From Pirellula sp. (GTDB lineage Bacteria; Planctomycetota; Planctomycetia; Pirellulales; PNKZ01), in contig PNKZ01000006.1 of NCBI GenBank assembly GCA_013822735.1, forward strand, positions 53,809-117,808: a stretch of 64,000 bases of DNA, given 5' to 3'. Shown here piece by piece: positions 54,164 through 62,710 of this stretch. A program made the translations under genes and the position numbers. The notes beneath the pieces were generated by a model that did no database searches, was not told the DNA's origin, and saw only the letters and a list, made by a program, of their open reading frames with translations. Numbering within the stretch: the stretch's first letter is position 1; the number at the start of each line of letters is the position of its first letter.

Positions 54164-54279
54164 AACGGCGGCCAGCCGCGAACCCAAGCCAACGCCGCAT
54201 ACGCGAGCAGCGGAAACGCGATAAAGATCGTGCCGTACGTGTAGAGGGTCGTCCAAGTGCGGCGGGGCCAGCGTGCCAT
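54160..54279 (-). CDS. Possible 39-residue membrane peptide
   Basis: Starts MARWPRRTWTTLYTYG, then a hydrophobic helix (TIFIAFPLLAYAALAWV) and ends WPPF. Positive-inside start, one membrane span and the absence of other use of this spacer support it; the gene lies 55 bases downstream of the membrane protein at 54335-55123 and shares the last four bases of the convergent hydrolase gene. Too short to assign by family. Confidence 0.4.
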   Translation of the reverse strand: MARWPRRTWTTLYTYGTIFIAFPLLAYAALAWVRGWPPF

Positions 54280-54334
54280 CAATCGTTCTGCCGTGGGCGT
54301 ACGAACGTAACAAACGCGGATTGCCGCAACGGGA

Positions 54335-55123
54335 CTAAGACTTCCGCGGCGCGCGTTCCACGACGTTCAATTGTAACGCGAGGGCCCGCTCCGTCGAAGG
54401 TGCGGCGGGTAGTTTGAGTTCCAAGCGAACGCCGTACGGAAGCACCATGGTGGCGCGCACCTGTGCGGATTCGTCGTTTGTCACGTCGCCGCCGGGCGGA
54501 GTCTTCACCGACCAGCTCACCTCGGGCGTTTCCGCAAAGGGGGGCGAGAACGCCAGGTGCAGCACCGTTGCTCGGGAACCCGCCGCAAACCGAGCTTGTA
54601 GCGCGGCCTCCAAACAATCGCGGCCCGCGTCGTCAACAAATCGACGCGTGATGGAGCTCGTACGCTCATCAAGCCGGAACGACGCCCGATCGGCGACGGT
54701 TCGAAGGGATCGCTTCGTCGTCGGTTTCGTGGTGCGCGATAGTGCTATCACGGCGATTGTCGTGCAAACGACCGTCGGAAGCCAAAGCACCACACCTACG
54801 ACGAGCGACATGCCCGGCAACGTAAGCGAGGCCGCTGCAACGACCGACATCGTCCACAACCACAGGCCGCGACGCGGCGCAATGCGCTGCAAGCTAAAAG
54901 CCGCCGCGACACAAAGGGCGACGAACAGCGCTGCCGAAGATGCCGAGGCCAAGTCGAGCGGACGCTGCATCCCGCCGGCCAAACGGCGCCACGCCAACAG
55001 CACTGCGACGCCGCTCAACAGCACCAATCCGCCCGCGGCCGCGTTGCGCGCAAAAGAAGCGGGCATCGCCGAAATCCGACGATGCCCGCTCGTTGATAAA
55101 AGCAGTTCGGTCTGCATGTTCAT
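54335..55123 (-). CDS. Hypothetical membrane protein
   Basis: 262 residues: four hydrophobic helices in the first half (AAAGGLVLLSGVAVLLAW, SAALFVALCVAAAF, GLWLWTMSVVAAASLTLP, VVGVVLWLPTVVCTTIAVIAL), then a soluble C-terminal domain (FVDDAGRDCLEAALQARFAAGSR, VLHLAFSPPFAETPEV, LPYGVRLELKL). The soluble part resembles a planctomycete-restricted domain; I know no function. ATG 55123 is used; the frame reaches 55234 but that part is Arg-rich and overlaps metK. Confidence 0.6.
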   Translation of the reverse strand: MNMQTELLLSTSGHRRISAMPASFARNAAAGGLVLLSGVAVLLAWRRLAGGMQRPLDLASASSAALFVALCVAAAFSLQRIAPRRGLWLWTMSVVAAASLTLPGMSLVVGVVLWLPTVVCTTIAVIALSRTTKPTTKRSLRTVADRASFRLDERTSSITRRFVDDAGRDCLEAALQARFAAGSRATVLHLAFSPPFAETPEVSWSVKTPPGGDVTNDESAQVRATMVLPYGVRLELKLPAAPSTERALALQLNVVERAPRKS

Positions 55124-55167
55124 GACCCGACTGCGTTCGTTGACTACGTACTTCGACGGCAAGCCGA

Positions 55168-56352
55168 CTACTTCGCCGCGCCGACCAAGCCTGCCGCTTC
55201 CGCGAGTTCGGCGGCTCGGCTGGTGTCTTCCCACGAGAACGACGTTTCGCTGCGGCCGAAGTGTCCGCCCGCCGCCGTCGGACTGTAAATCGGACGACGC
55301 AAGTTGAGGTACTCGATAATGCCGCGCGGGCTCAGCTTAAACAGCTTGCGAACGACTTCGCAGAGGCGATCGTCATCGACCTTGCCGGTGCCTTGCGTAT
55401 CGACGTAGACGCTGACCGGTTCGGCGACGCCGATGGCGTAGGCCAACTGCACTTCGCAACGATCGGCGAGTTCGGCCGCGACGATGTTCTTCGCGACGTG
55501 GCGAGCCATATAGGCCGCACTGCGGTCGACCTTGGTCGGATCCTTGCCGCTGAACGCGCCGCCGCCGTGACGCCCCCAGCCGCCGTAGGTGTCGACGATG
55601 ATCTTACGGCCGGTCAGGCCGGAGTCGCCGTGCGGACCGCCGACGACGAAGTTGCCCGTCGGGTTGATGTGGTACTTGATTTCGCTCGTCGCCAAGTCGG
55701 CCGGCAGCAACGGCTTGATGATCTTATTGATCACGTAATCTTTGATCTGTGCGTGCGTCACGGTTTCGTCGTGCTGCGTCGAGACCACGACGGTATCGAT
55801 CCGAACCGGCTTGAACCCTTCGTACTCGACGGTGACTTGGCTCTTGCTGTCGGGCCGGAGCCAGGAGACGTCGTTATTTTCGCGGGCCGCGGTCAAAGCG
55901 TTGGTGATGCGGTGCGACAAGGCGATCGGCAGCGGCATCAGTTCCGGCGTGTCGTTGCACGCGTAGCCGAACATCAAACCTTGGTCGCCCGCGCCGATGT
56001 CCTTACCGGCCGCTTGATCGTCGTTCACCCCTTGGGCAATGTCGGGACTTTGGCTGTGCAGACGAATCTGCAACTCGCAGGTATCAGCATTAAAGCCGAT
56101 GTCGTCGTGCGTATAGCCGACTTTGCGGATTACCTGACGCACAACCTTCTCGAAATCCACCTTGGCCGTGGTGGTGATCTCGCCGGCGACGCAGCAGAAG
56201 TCGGTCGTGACGAGCGTTTCGCAAGCGACGCGGCTCATCGGGTCTTGGGCCAACAATGCATCGAGCACGCCGTCGGAAATTGCGTCGGCCAATTTATCCG
56301 GATGGCCTTTGCTGACGGACTCACTCGTGAACAAATACTTGCGATCAGCCAC
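55168..56352 (-). CDS. metK: S-adenosylmethionine synthetase
   Basis: 394 residues, normal length. It makes SAM from methionine and ATP. Motifs: [24 protein letters not shown] start (residues 8-27), [12 protein letters not shown] (about 121-132), [18 protein letters not shown] with the P-loop-like [12 protein letters not shown] start with AGAGG 7 bases upstream. It is preceded by a promoter with a perfect TATAAT; I see no SAM-riboswitch fold in the 100-base leader. Confidence 0.98.
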   Translation of the reverse strand: MADRKYLFTSESVSKGHPDKLADAISDGVLDALLAQDPMSRVACETLVTTDFCCVAGEITTTAKVDFEKVVRQVIRKVGYTHDDIGFNADTCELQIRLHSQSPDIAQGVNDDQAAGKDIGAGDQGLMFGYACNDTPELMPLPIALSHRITNALTAARENNDVSWLRPDSKSQVTVEYEGFKPVRIDTVVVSTQHDETVTHAQIKDYVINKIIKPLLPADLATSEIKYHINPTGNFVVGGPHGDSGLTGRKIIVDTYGGWGRHGGGAFSGKDPTKVDRSAAYMARHVAKNIVAAELADRCEVQLAYAIGVAEPVSVYVDTQGTGKVDDDRLCEVVRKLFKLSPRGIIEYLNLRRPIYSPTAAGGHFGRSETSFSWEDTSRAAELAEAAGLVGAAK

Positions 56353-56400
56353 GCCGGCACCTCTGTAAAGATCGAGATTCTCAAGACGACACGAGACCGC

Positions 56401-56428
56401 ATTATAATTCTGCGGAACTCAGCCACAA
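56401..56428 (-). promoter_or_regulatory. metK: Promoter of metK
   Basis: Minus strand: -10 TATAAT (56406-56401) with a weak -35 TTGTGG (56428-56423), spacer 16 bases. It lies about 50 bases before the GTG start, in the spacer after the DUF4340 gene. Confidence 0.6.
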
Positions 56429-56453
56429 GTCGCGCCCGCCTGCGCCAAGCCGT

Positions 56454-58571
56454 TTACTTCGGCATTTGCGGCATCAATCCGCCCGGCGGCATGCCCGGCA
56501 AACCGGGAATACCTGCGGCAGGCGCGGCGGCTTCGCCGGCAGGGGCTTTCTTTTTGAGCAAGCTTGCAGGTTCCAGGTGGATGGCGCGGAACGTCGCGTC
56601 GCTCACCACGTAGAACCAAGCGGCGTACTGCGTATTCAACTCTTTGGCCTTCTCGCGGCCGGCCTTGATGTCGGCTTCGTACTTTTCTTGCTTCTTCTTG
56701 TTCTCAGCTTCGATGCGTTTCCGTTCTTCCGGCGTCATCGGCGGTTCGACCACCGTAGGCTCCGCCGGCGGCGCCGCAGCGGCCTTCGCATCCGGCGCGG
56801 TCTCCGTCTGCTTATCGCCGGCCTTCTTCTCTTCCGCGGGCTTCGCGACTTCCGCCTTCGGCGCATCGGCCTTGGTTTCGGCCGCGGGCTTGTCGACGGC
56901 CTTCGCTTCGGCAGCCGGAGCCTCGTCCTGCTTCGCGTCCGCGGGCTTATCGGCAGGCTTTGGAGCCTCGGCTTGTGCGAGTTGATCTTCTTCGTTCACG
57001 TCGCCGCACGAACCGCCGGCATCGTTCGATGCTGCGGGCTTCGCATCGCTCTTCGTCTCAGGCTTCACCGGTTCGCTCTTGGCGGGCTCCGGCGTCGTGG
57101 CAGGCTCTTTCTTTTCCGGTTCCTTTTTCTCGGCGTCTTTCTTGTCGGCGTCTTTCTTGTCGGCTTCCTTCGCCGCCGGTTCCTTCTTTTCTGCCGGCTT
57201 TGTTTCGGCAGGCTTAGCATCGGCCGGCTTGGCCGGTTCCGGGATCTTCGTCAGCTCCGGCTTCGGTACGAGCGATTCATCAAACGTCGCCATGACCATC
57301 AGATAGCGATTCGGCGCCGTGTTCGAACCTTCCGCCGCGCCGTCGCCGGCCGCTTCCGCCGCCGGTTCGGCAGGCTTGTCGGCTCCAGGCTTTCCTTCTT
57401 CGGCGCCCACCGCGCGTCCCTTGCCGGTGATATCGCCGAAGCGCAGGTGGTAGCGAATCCCGTTGGCGAAGCCGACCATCATGTCGCCGTCGTGGCTGAC
57501 GATCTCAAACTCCTTGTCGCCTTTCGGATTCAAGCGAAACCCGGCGGCCTGCAATTCTTCAAACGACTCTTCATCCTTCCAAACCGGCGAAGCGGGATTG
57601 TCTAAGAAGATCTTGTCGAGTTGCAGGTCGGCGGCGAGCACCTTCGGCTTGCGCACGGCGTCAACGATCTTGAGATCGGTCAGAGCGCGTTGCAGGTCGT
57701 CGAGCTTCGTGATTTCGATTTCTTCATCGGCGGCGGCTTTCCGTTCGACGTAGGCGTTCTTCGCCGCGTCGAACAGTTCCAAATGCCCGATCGCCCATTT
57801 GCCGTCCTTACGTTCGAAGTCGGCCTTCGCGCGTTCGACCAGCACCGTGCGCTGGCTCATCATCACCATGCCCCCTTGGCCGGGCATTGCCTGCCGCACG
57901 TTCTTCTTGTCGATGCCGTAGTCGAGCACGCGCACCGTTTCCAACTGACGATCCTTCGTTTGCAGCAGGTCGCCGACCGCCCAATCGGAGAAATTCGGCG
58001 ACAACCGCTCGGCATCCAGCTCGGTGCTATAAACGCGCGCCTGACCGGGCTTGCGGACAAATACGATTTTGGCGTTCTTCTCGTCGGCCTTACCGAGGAT
58101 GAGATCGACGAGCGTCGTGCCCCCTTCGTCTTTCAGCGTGACGCGCTTGCCGACGCCGTCGGTGCCCGTCTTTAGTTCCGCTTCGTTGGTCGGGTCGACC
58201 ACCGCGTATTGGCGATGGAGTTCCGGATTGTCGGTCACGATGGCGAGCTTCTTCACGCCGATCACGGCCTTCACGACGTCGGCCAAGCGGTCGGTCGAAA
58301 CCTGCGGATAACCTTGCTTGCCGGGGTTCAGTTCCCATTGGCCGTCGTTGCGCACTACTTTCAGATCATGCTTCACGTCCGACTCGGCATCGAGATCGAC
58401 GATCGATGCCGAAGAAACCTTCAGCGGATCGGTAAACTCGGGAAAGAACTCCTTGCCGATATCGATCCCGGTAACGTCCGGGTCGGGCGTGGGAATGCTG
58501 GCCCAAACGCCGAGCCCCAACAACACCACGGCGGCTCCCACAAACGCCAACGTCTTCGAGTTCTCGTTCAT
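56454..58571 (-). CDS. DUF4340 protein of a Gld-type ABC exporter locus
   Basis: 705 residues. One N-terminal membrane segment (LAFVGAAVVLLGLGVWAS), then DUF4340 repeats with VRNDGQWELNPGKQGYPQVS, IVFVRKPGQARVYSTELD and KADFERKDGKWAI. Residues about 400-620 are a very long low-complexity linker rich in Ala, Pro, Lys and Glu (units like KPAETKPAEKKEPA), then a conserved end NTQYAAWFYVVSDATFRAIHL. In planctomycetes such genes follow the GldA/GldFG exporter; its job is unknown, probably an envelope partner. ATG 58571 preferred to TTG 58580. It is last in its operon; metK has its own promoter. Confidence 0.85.
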   Translation of the reverse strand: MNENSKTLAFVGAAVVLLGLGVWASIPTPDPDVTGIDIGKEFFPEFTDPLKVSSASIVDLDAESDVKHDLKVVRNDGQWELNPGKQGYPQVSTDRLADVVKAVIGVKKLAIVTDNPELHRQYAVVDPTNEAELKTGTDGVGKRVTLKDEGGTTLVDLILGKADEKNAKIVFVRKPGQARVYSTELDAERLSPNFSDWAVGDLLQTKDRQLETVRVLDYGIDKKNVRQAMPGQGGMVMMSQRTVLVERAKADFERKDGKWAIGHLELFDAAKNAYVERKAAADEEIEITKLDDLQRALTDLKIVDAVRKPKVLAADLQLDKIFLDNPASPVWKDEESFEELQAAGFRLNPKGDKEFEIVSHDGDMMVGFANGIRYHLRFGDITGKGRAVGAEEGKPGADKPAEPAAEAAGDGAAEGSNTAPNRYLMVMATFDESLVPKPELTKIPEPAKPADAKPAETKPAEKKEPAAKEADKKDADKKDAEKKEPEKKEPATTPEPAKSEPVKPETKSDAKPAASNDAGGSCGDVNEEDQLAQAEAPKPADKPADAKQDEAPAAEAKAVDKPAAETKADAPKAEVAKPAEEKKAGDKQTETAPDAKAAAAPPAEPTVVEPPMTPEERKRIEAENKKKQEKYEADIKAGREKAKELNTQYAAWFYVVSDATFRAIHLEPASLLKKKAPAGEAAAPAAGIPGLPGMPPGGLMPQMPK

Positions 58572-58683
58572 CGTGCTCAATTCCGAAATGCAATGGATTC
58601 TGAAACTTGCTCGGCGTCGCCGGGGCAGCGCTCGACGAACTCCGCCGAAAGCCCGCGACGCACCGTTGGGTAAACATGAGGAT

Positions 58684-61566
58684 TTAATTCAGACGCGAGC
58701 GATCAACCCCTTCTTGCTCGCCGGCACGCCGGCTGAAGTAGACGATCACGCCGATCAACAACGGAAAGATCGGCGGGATAAACACGGCGACCTTCTTGTA
58801 GAACGCTTGGTAGTCGCGAATGTCGTCGCTTTGCTTGCGCATCTCTTCCTTCTGCGACTTCTCGAAACGGATATCCAACTGCTGTCGCGTCGCGGCGAGA
58901 CGTCGGGCCATATCCTTCTCGAAAATCGCCAGTCGGCTTTGCTTGTCGATCAATTTCAAAGTCGTGTTGCTGCGGAGTTTTTCCAATTCTTCGTTAAACC
59001 GATCGCTGGCCTTGGCGTAGTCGTCGTCGCTTTGCTTCTTGTAGTGATCAATCTGTTGCTGCAGCTGGTCCGTCGATTTCGCCGTGATTTGCTCAAGCGT
59101 CGACAACGTGCGATGCTCCGGCCGACGCTTGCGAACGTCGATAAAGCGCTCGTCGCCCGAGAGCGAGTCGAGGGCATTGAGCACAAACGTCACGTCGTCA
59201 AAGTTGCGAGGCTTATCGACGCCCGCCTGACGCATATTGCGGAGTGTGAACAGTCGCGAGCCCATGATGTCGAGATCGGTGACGATCACGACGTTCATCT
59301 CACGCGGCTTGGCGGCCTTCGCCGGAGAGGTGCCGGTGGCCGAGGCCGTCGGCGCGGCAGAGCCCGTCGCGGAGGGTGCTGTTGCGAGCGGTGCGCCGGT
59401 TGCCGAAGGTGCGGCCGTCGCGCTTGCCGCGGGCAGGGCGTACGGATTCACGACGGTCACCGGAGCGGCTTCATTCTTCGGAGCGGTCGCCGAGGTGGTC
59501 GGAGCCGCGGCGCCGGGAGCTTCGTCGGCGAGCATCTTCAGCTTCGGATCCGGTTCGGCCGGGGCGGGACCTTGGATACGAGCCGCCAGCACGTATTCGA
59601 CATCCGTTCGCTGCGCCAACGCATCGTTGTTGAGCCGCATGCCGAACATGTCGGCTTGCAGCACGTCGCTACGATTCAAACGTCCCGAAGCGGCCGACGT
59701 TCGCACGAGCGGCGTGAACTTCAACTTTACGTCATCCTTCTTCGCGACGGCCCCGGGATAAAAGAACACGATGTCTTTCATGCCGGAGGAGATGGGATCG
59801 GTTTCGTCGAACAAGCTCGCTCCGGCGGAATTCTTGCCGAGCACGCCGTTACCGACGAACACAAAGCCCGCCGGGAAACGTTGCACGTGCGAAATGGGGT
59901 TGTATTCGTGCGCCACGATCTCGCGCGTGTCGAAATTCACCCCCAGCAAGTTCCAAAGCTTGCCGACTTCTCCCTCTTGCATAAACGGCATGCCGCCGGA
60001 GAGCTGCTCTTCGCGCTGCAAGATGCGTTGGAAGTCGATCGTCAACGGATCTTCAAAAATAATCGTCGGCGTGCCGCGCTTGACGGCCCCCAGCAATTGA
60101 TCAATTTGATTCGGCCGGCAAATCGAAGGCTGGATCACCATCAGGACGTCAATATTGTCCGGCACCGCCTTTTCGGTGTCGACGTCGATGATTTCATACT
60201 GCTTGCCGAGTTCTTCGAGAATCTTCGGGTCGCTCGGCTGACCTTGGTCGTTCGATTCTTGAAAGAGCGTGCGATCGGCGATAAACACGCCGAGCCGTTT
60301 CTTTACGTTGCCGTTGAGAGTGGCGATCGAACGGGTGAGTTCGTACTCGATCGGCGTGAACGTTTCGACGAACGGGATCACGATCTTGTCGAGGCCCGAG
60401 GTGATCGCCACGCCCATGAAAATGGTTTCGAGCGAGAACTGTCCGCGGATGCGAAACTGCCGTTGCTGGCCGGTGATGCCGTAGAGCTTTTCGGCGCGGT
60501 CGGATTGTTCGGAAAACGGTTCGGTGTCGTTGATCCGCAATGTGACGTTGGCTCCGCCCTGAGCCTTGAGCTCGCGCAGGCGGTTGATCAGGTCGAGCCG
60601 TACCGGAACGTATTCGTCGGGCACGACCGGGCTGATGAAAGCCTCGATATGCACCGGCTTCTTCTGGTCGAGTTCCTTGAGCAGTTTCACCGTCGACGGG
60701 GAAAGCGTGCTGAGGCCTTCGCTCGTGAGATCGGCCCGCACCGGGAATTGCTGTGCCAGGAGCACGATGCCCACGGCCGTGGCCCCGAGCGCCAAGGTGC
60801 GAATCAGGAAGTGCGGGCCCAGACTGGTGCCGTCGCGGCCGCCGAGCCAATGGCGTCGGCCGATCAGCACCATGGCGACGTACAACATCACGACGACGAT
60901 CAACAGGAAATAGGCGACGCCCGAGAAGCTGACGATCCCCTGAGAGAAATCACGCAATTGTTCGGCGATGCCGTAGGCCTTGATCTTCAGCGCCAGAGCG
61001 GGGTCGAACACCGCTTCGGCGTATTCCAGGCTCACCGGAATCGCGTTGAACAGCGTGCCGAGCACGAAGCCGACGGTGATGTTGCTGGTAAGGAAAGACG
61101 CGACCATGCCGATCGAAAGCATCGCCAAGCCGCAAAGCAGATATCCGAAATACGTCGAGGCGAAGAGCCCGATGTCGGGATGCCCCAAGTAACTGAGGAG
61201 CGTGAAATTGCACGTAATAGAGAAGAGCAGGGCCACGACGTAGATCGCCACCGCCGCGAGATACTTGCCCATCACGACGTCGAAATCGGTCGCCGGAATT
61301 GTGAGCAGCAGCTCATCCGTACCTTGGCGACGCTCTTCCGCCCAAATGCTCATGGTGATCGCCGGGATGAAGATCAACATGATCAACGGGAAGTACCGAT
61401 TGAGCTGATCCAGATTCGCGAGGTTGGCCGTGAAGAACTCACTTGGCCAAAAGGCCGCCAACGAACTCAACAGCACGAATACGCAAATAAATACGTAGCC
61501 GGTCGGGTTGAGAAAGTAGCTCGTGAAGTTGCGTTTGAAGATCGCGGAAAGAACACCGGTATTCAT
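58684..61566 (-). CDS. Fused ABC-2 permease and GldG-like protein
   Basis: 960 residues. Residues 1-245 are an ABC-2 permease with six membrane helices (GldF-like: AEERRQGTDELLLTIPATDFDVVMGKYLA). After another membrane helix (about 255-272) comes the GldG-like extracytoplasmic domain (DLTSEGLSTLSPSTVKLLKEL, PVHIEAFISPV, IEYELTRSIATLNG). An Ala/Ser/Thr/Pro linker (about 705-770, SATG-type units) interrupts it; a coiled coil (870-930) and one last helix (VFIPPIFPLLIGVIVYF) end the chain. In Bacteroidota GldF and GldG are separate and act in gliding; here the fused form most likely is an exporter or envelope remodeller. Confidence 0.88.
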   Translation of the reverse strand: MNTGVLSAIFKRNFTSYFLNPTGYVFICVFVLLSSLAAFWPSEFFTANLANLDQLNRYFPLIMLIFIPAITMSIWAEERRQGTDELLLTIPATDFDVVMGKYLAAVAIYVVALLFSITCNFTLLSYLGHPDIGLFASTYFGYLLCGLAMLSIGMVASFLTSNITVGFVLGTLFNAIPVSLEYAEAVFDPALALKIKAYGIAEQLRDFSQGIVSFSGVAYFLLIVVVMLYVAMVLIGRRHWLGGRDGTSLGPHFLIRTLALGATAVGIVLLAQQFPVRADLTSEGLSTLSPSTVKLLKELDQKKPVHIEAFISPVVPDEYVPVRLDLINRLRELKAQGGANVTLRINDTEPFSEQSDRAEKLYGITGQQRQFRIRGQFSLETIFMGVAITSGLDKIVIPFVETFTPIEYELTRSIATLNGNVKKRLGVFIADRTLFQESNDQGQPSDPKILEELGKQYEIIDVDTEKAVPDNIDVLMVIQPSICRPNQIDQLLGAVKRGTPTIIFEDPLTIDFQRILQREEQLSGGMPFMQEGEVGKLWNLLGVNFDTREIVAHEYNPISHVQRFPAGFVFVGNGVLGKNSAGASLFDETDPISSGMKDIVFFYPGAVAKKDDVKLKFTPLVRTSAASGRLNRSDVLQADMFGMRLNNDALAQRTDVEYVLAARIQGPAPAEPDPKLKMLADEAPGAAAPTTSATAPKNEAAPVTVVNPYALPAASATAAPSATGAPLATAPSATGSAAPTASATGTSPAKAAKPREMNVVIVTDLDIMGSRLFTLRNMRQAGVDKPRNFDDVTFVLNALDSLSGDERFIDVRKRRPEHRTLSTLEQITAKSTDQLQQQIDHYKKQSDDDYAKASDRFNEELEKLRSNTTLKLIDKQSRLAIFEKDMARRLAATRQQLDIRFEKSQKEEMRKQSDDIRDYQAFYKKVAVFIPPIFPLLIGVIVYFSRRAGEQEGVDRSRLN

Positions 61567-61664
61567 AGCTGGAAATTCTGCGTGAATGCTTCGAGATGCG
61601 AAGAAACGGAAATCAATCGGCCGCGAGCGATGCGAAGCCCCGCAGCTTGCCGACGGCGGCGCCG

Positions 61665-62411
61665 CTACACGGCCGACAACTCGTGGAACTTCTCGTCGAG
61701 CGAACGGCCCTCGGCTCGCAGGCCTTCGGGCGTGCCGTCATAGCGAACTTGCCCTTCGTTGATAAAGACGACGCGCGAACACATCGCTTCGACTTCCTGC
61801 ATGATGTGGGTCGAAAGCAGGATCGTCTTATTCTCGCCGAGACGGCGAATCATGTCGCGCACTTCGCGAATCTGGTTCGGGTCCAAGCCCGCCGTCGGTT
61901 CGTCGAGAATGAGCACTTCCGGGTCGTGCAACAGCGCCTGGGCCATGCCGACGCGTTGACGAAAACCTTTGGAGAGCTTGGCGATCGGCTTACCGATCAC
62001 CGTCCGCAGCCGGCAGGTGTCGATCACTTGCTCGATGCGCCGGGCCTTCAGGTCGCCCTTAAGTGCGCGCGCGTCGGCAAAGAACTCCAACAGCTTGCGC
62101 GGCGTCATGTCCGGGTAGAGCGGGCCGTTTTCCGGCAGGTAGCCGAGCTTCGTCGCTCCGGCGAGTCGCTCCGTAGCCATGTCGTGGCCGGCGATGCGCG
62201 CCCGACCGGTCGACGGCGCGAGATAGCCGGTGAGCAATTTCATCGTCGTGCTTTTGCCGGCGCCGTTGGGGCCAAGAAACGCACAGACCTCGCCGCGGCG
62301 AATCTGAAAGCTCACATCGCGACAGGCGGCGAAATGGCCGTAAAATTTAGAGAGCTTTTGGGCCTCGATCATCACGGGACGATCCGAGGCCGGCACGGCT
62401 GCATTACTCAT
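61665..62411 (-). CDS. ABC transporter ATP-binding protein (GldA-like)
   Basis: 248 residues, complete ATPase: Walker A GPNGAGKST, Q/E-loop region YLPENGPLYPD (Glu in place of Gln, common in the GldA group), signature LSKGFRQRVG, Walker B VLILDEPTAGLD, switch His in STHIMQE. It powers the permease encoded 98 bases downstream. It is the first gene of the exporter operon, with operator-like palindromes 140 bases upstream. The end (RAEGRSLDEKFHELSAV) matches this subfamily. Confidence 0.95.
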   Translation of the reverse strand: MSNAAVPASDRPVMIEAQKLSKFYGHFAACRDVSFQIRRGEVCAFLGPNGAGKSTTMKLLTGYLAPSTGRARIAGHDMATERLAGATKLGYLPENGPLYPDMTPRKLLEFFADARALKGDLKARRIEQVIDTCRLRTVIGKPIAKLSKGFRQRVGMAQALLHDPEVLILDEPTAGLDPNQIREVRDMIRRLGENKTILLSTHIMQEVEAMCSRVVFINEGQVRYDGTPEGLRAEGRSLDEKFHELSAV

Positions 62412-62550
62412 AGTCGTAGCATCTGCTCCTGATTGACGAACCCCGGCCGGCAGCGGCGCGAAGCTCGCGAAGGGAGATCGAAAACACGGGCGGTCGGGTT
62501 CATCGCAATCGGTAAACGACCGCGCGCCCGGGCGGTTTACGTAACGGCCG

Positions 62551-62573
62551 AAAGTAACTTTGAAAGTAACTTT
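62551..62573. promoter_or_regulatory. Two tandem AAAGTAACTTT palindromes (operator-like)
   Basis: The 11-base palindrome AAAGTAACTTT occurs at 62551-62561 and 62563-62573, one base apart, flanked by CCG and CGG so that the whole 29-base block is also symmetric. Their 12-base spacing puts them on nearly the same DNA face, as for cooperative repressor dimers. They lie upstream of the GldA-like operon (minus) in the 300-base gap before waaA; nothing else is seen in that gap. Confidence 0.55.
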
Positions 62574-62710
62574 CGGCGGAAAACCGCTTGTCGCGGCCCT
62601 ATGATAGGTGCCGGAGCACGGGTTGCCAACGGGGTAGCCCGACCCTAGCGGCTACGTTGCCGACCGCCCGATGGTTCTTGCACTCGGCCGAGAAATTTAT
62701 TGTGAGCGGT

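Noticed and set aside
56353..56453. SAM riboswitch in front of metK
   Set aside because: The leader between the TATAAT promoter and the GTG is only about 45 nt and shows no SAM-box helices.
56466..57605. Plus-strand frame (379 codons) rich in Arg/Leu/Gly opposite the DUF4340 linker
   Set aside because: It mirrors the low-complexity Ala/Pro/Lys/Glu linker and arises from its repetitive codons.
58318..61743. Very long plus-strand open frame (about 1140 codons) opposite the GldFG fusion
   Set aside because: It is the mirror frame of a well-supported gene in GC-rich DNA; its translation is rich in Arg/His and lacks any domain, and the minus-strand protein has clear motifs throughout.
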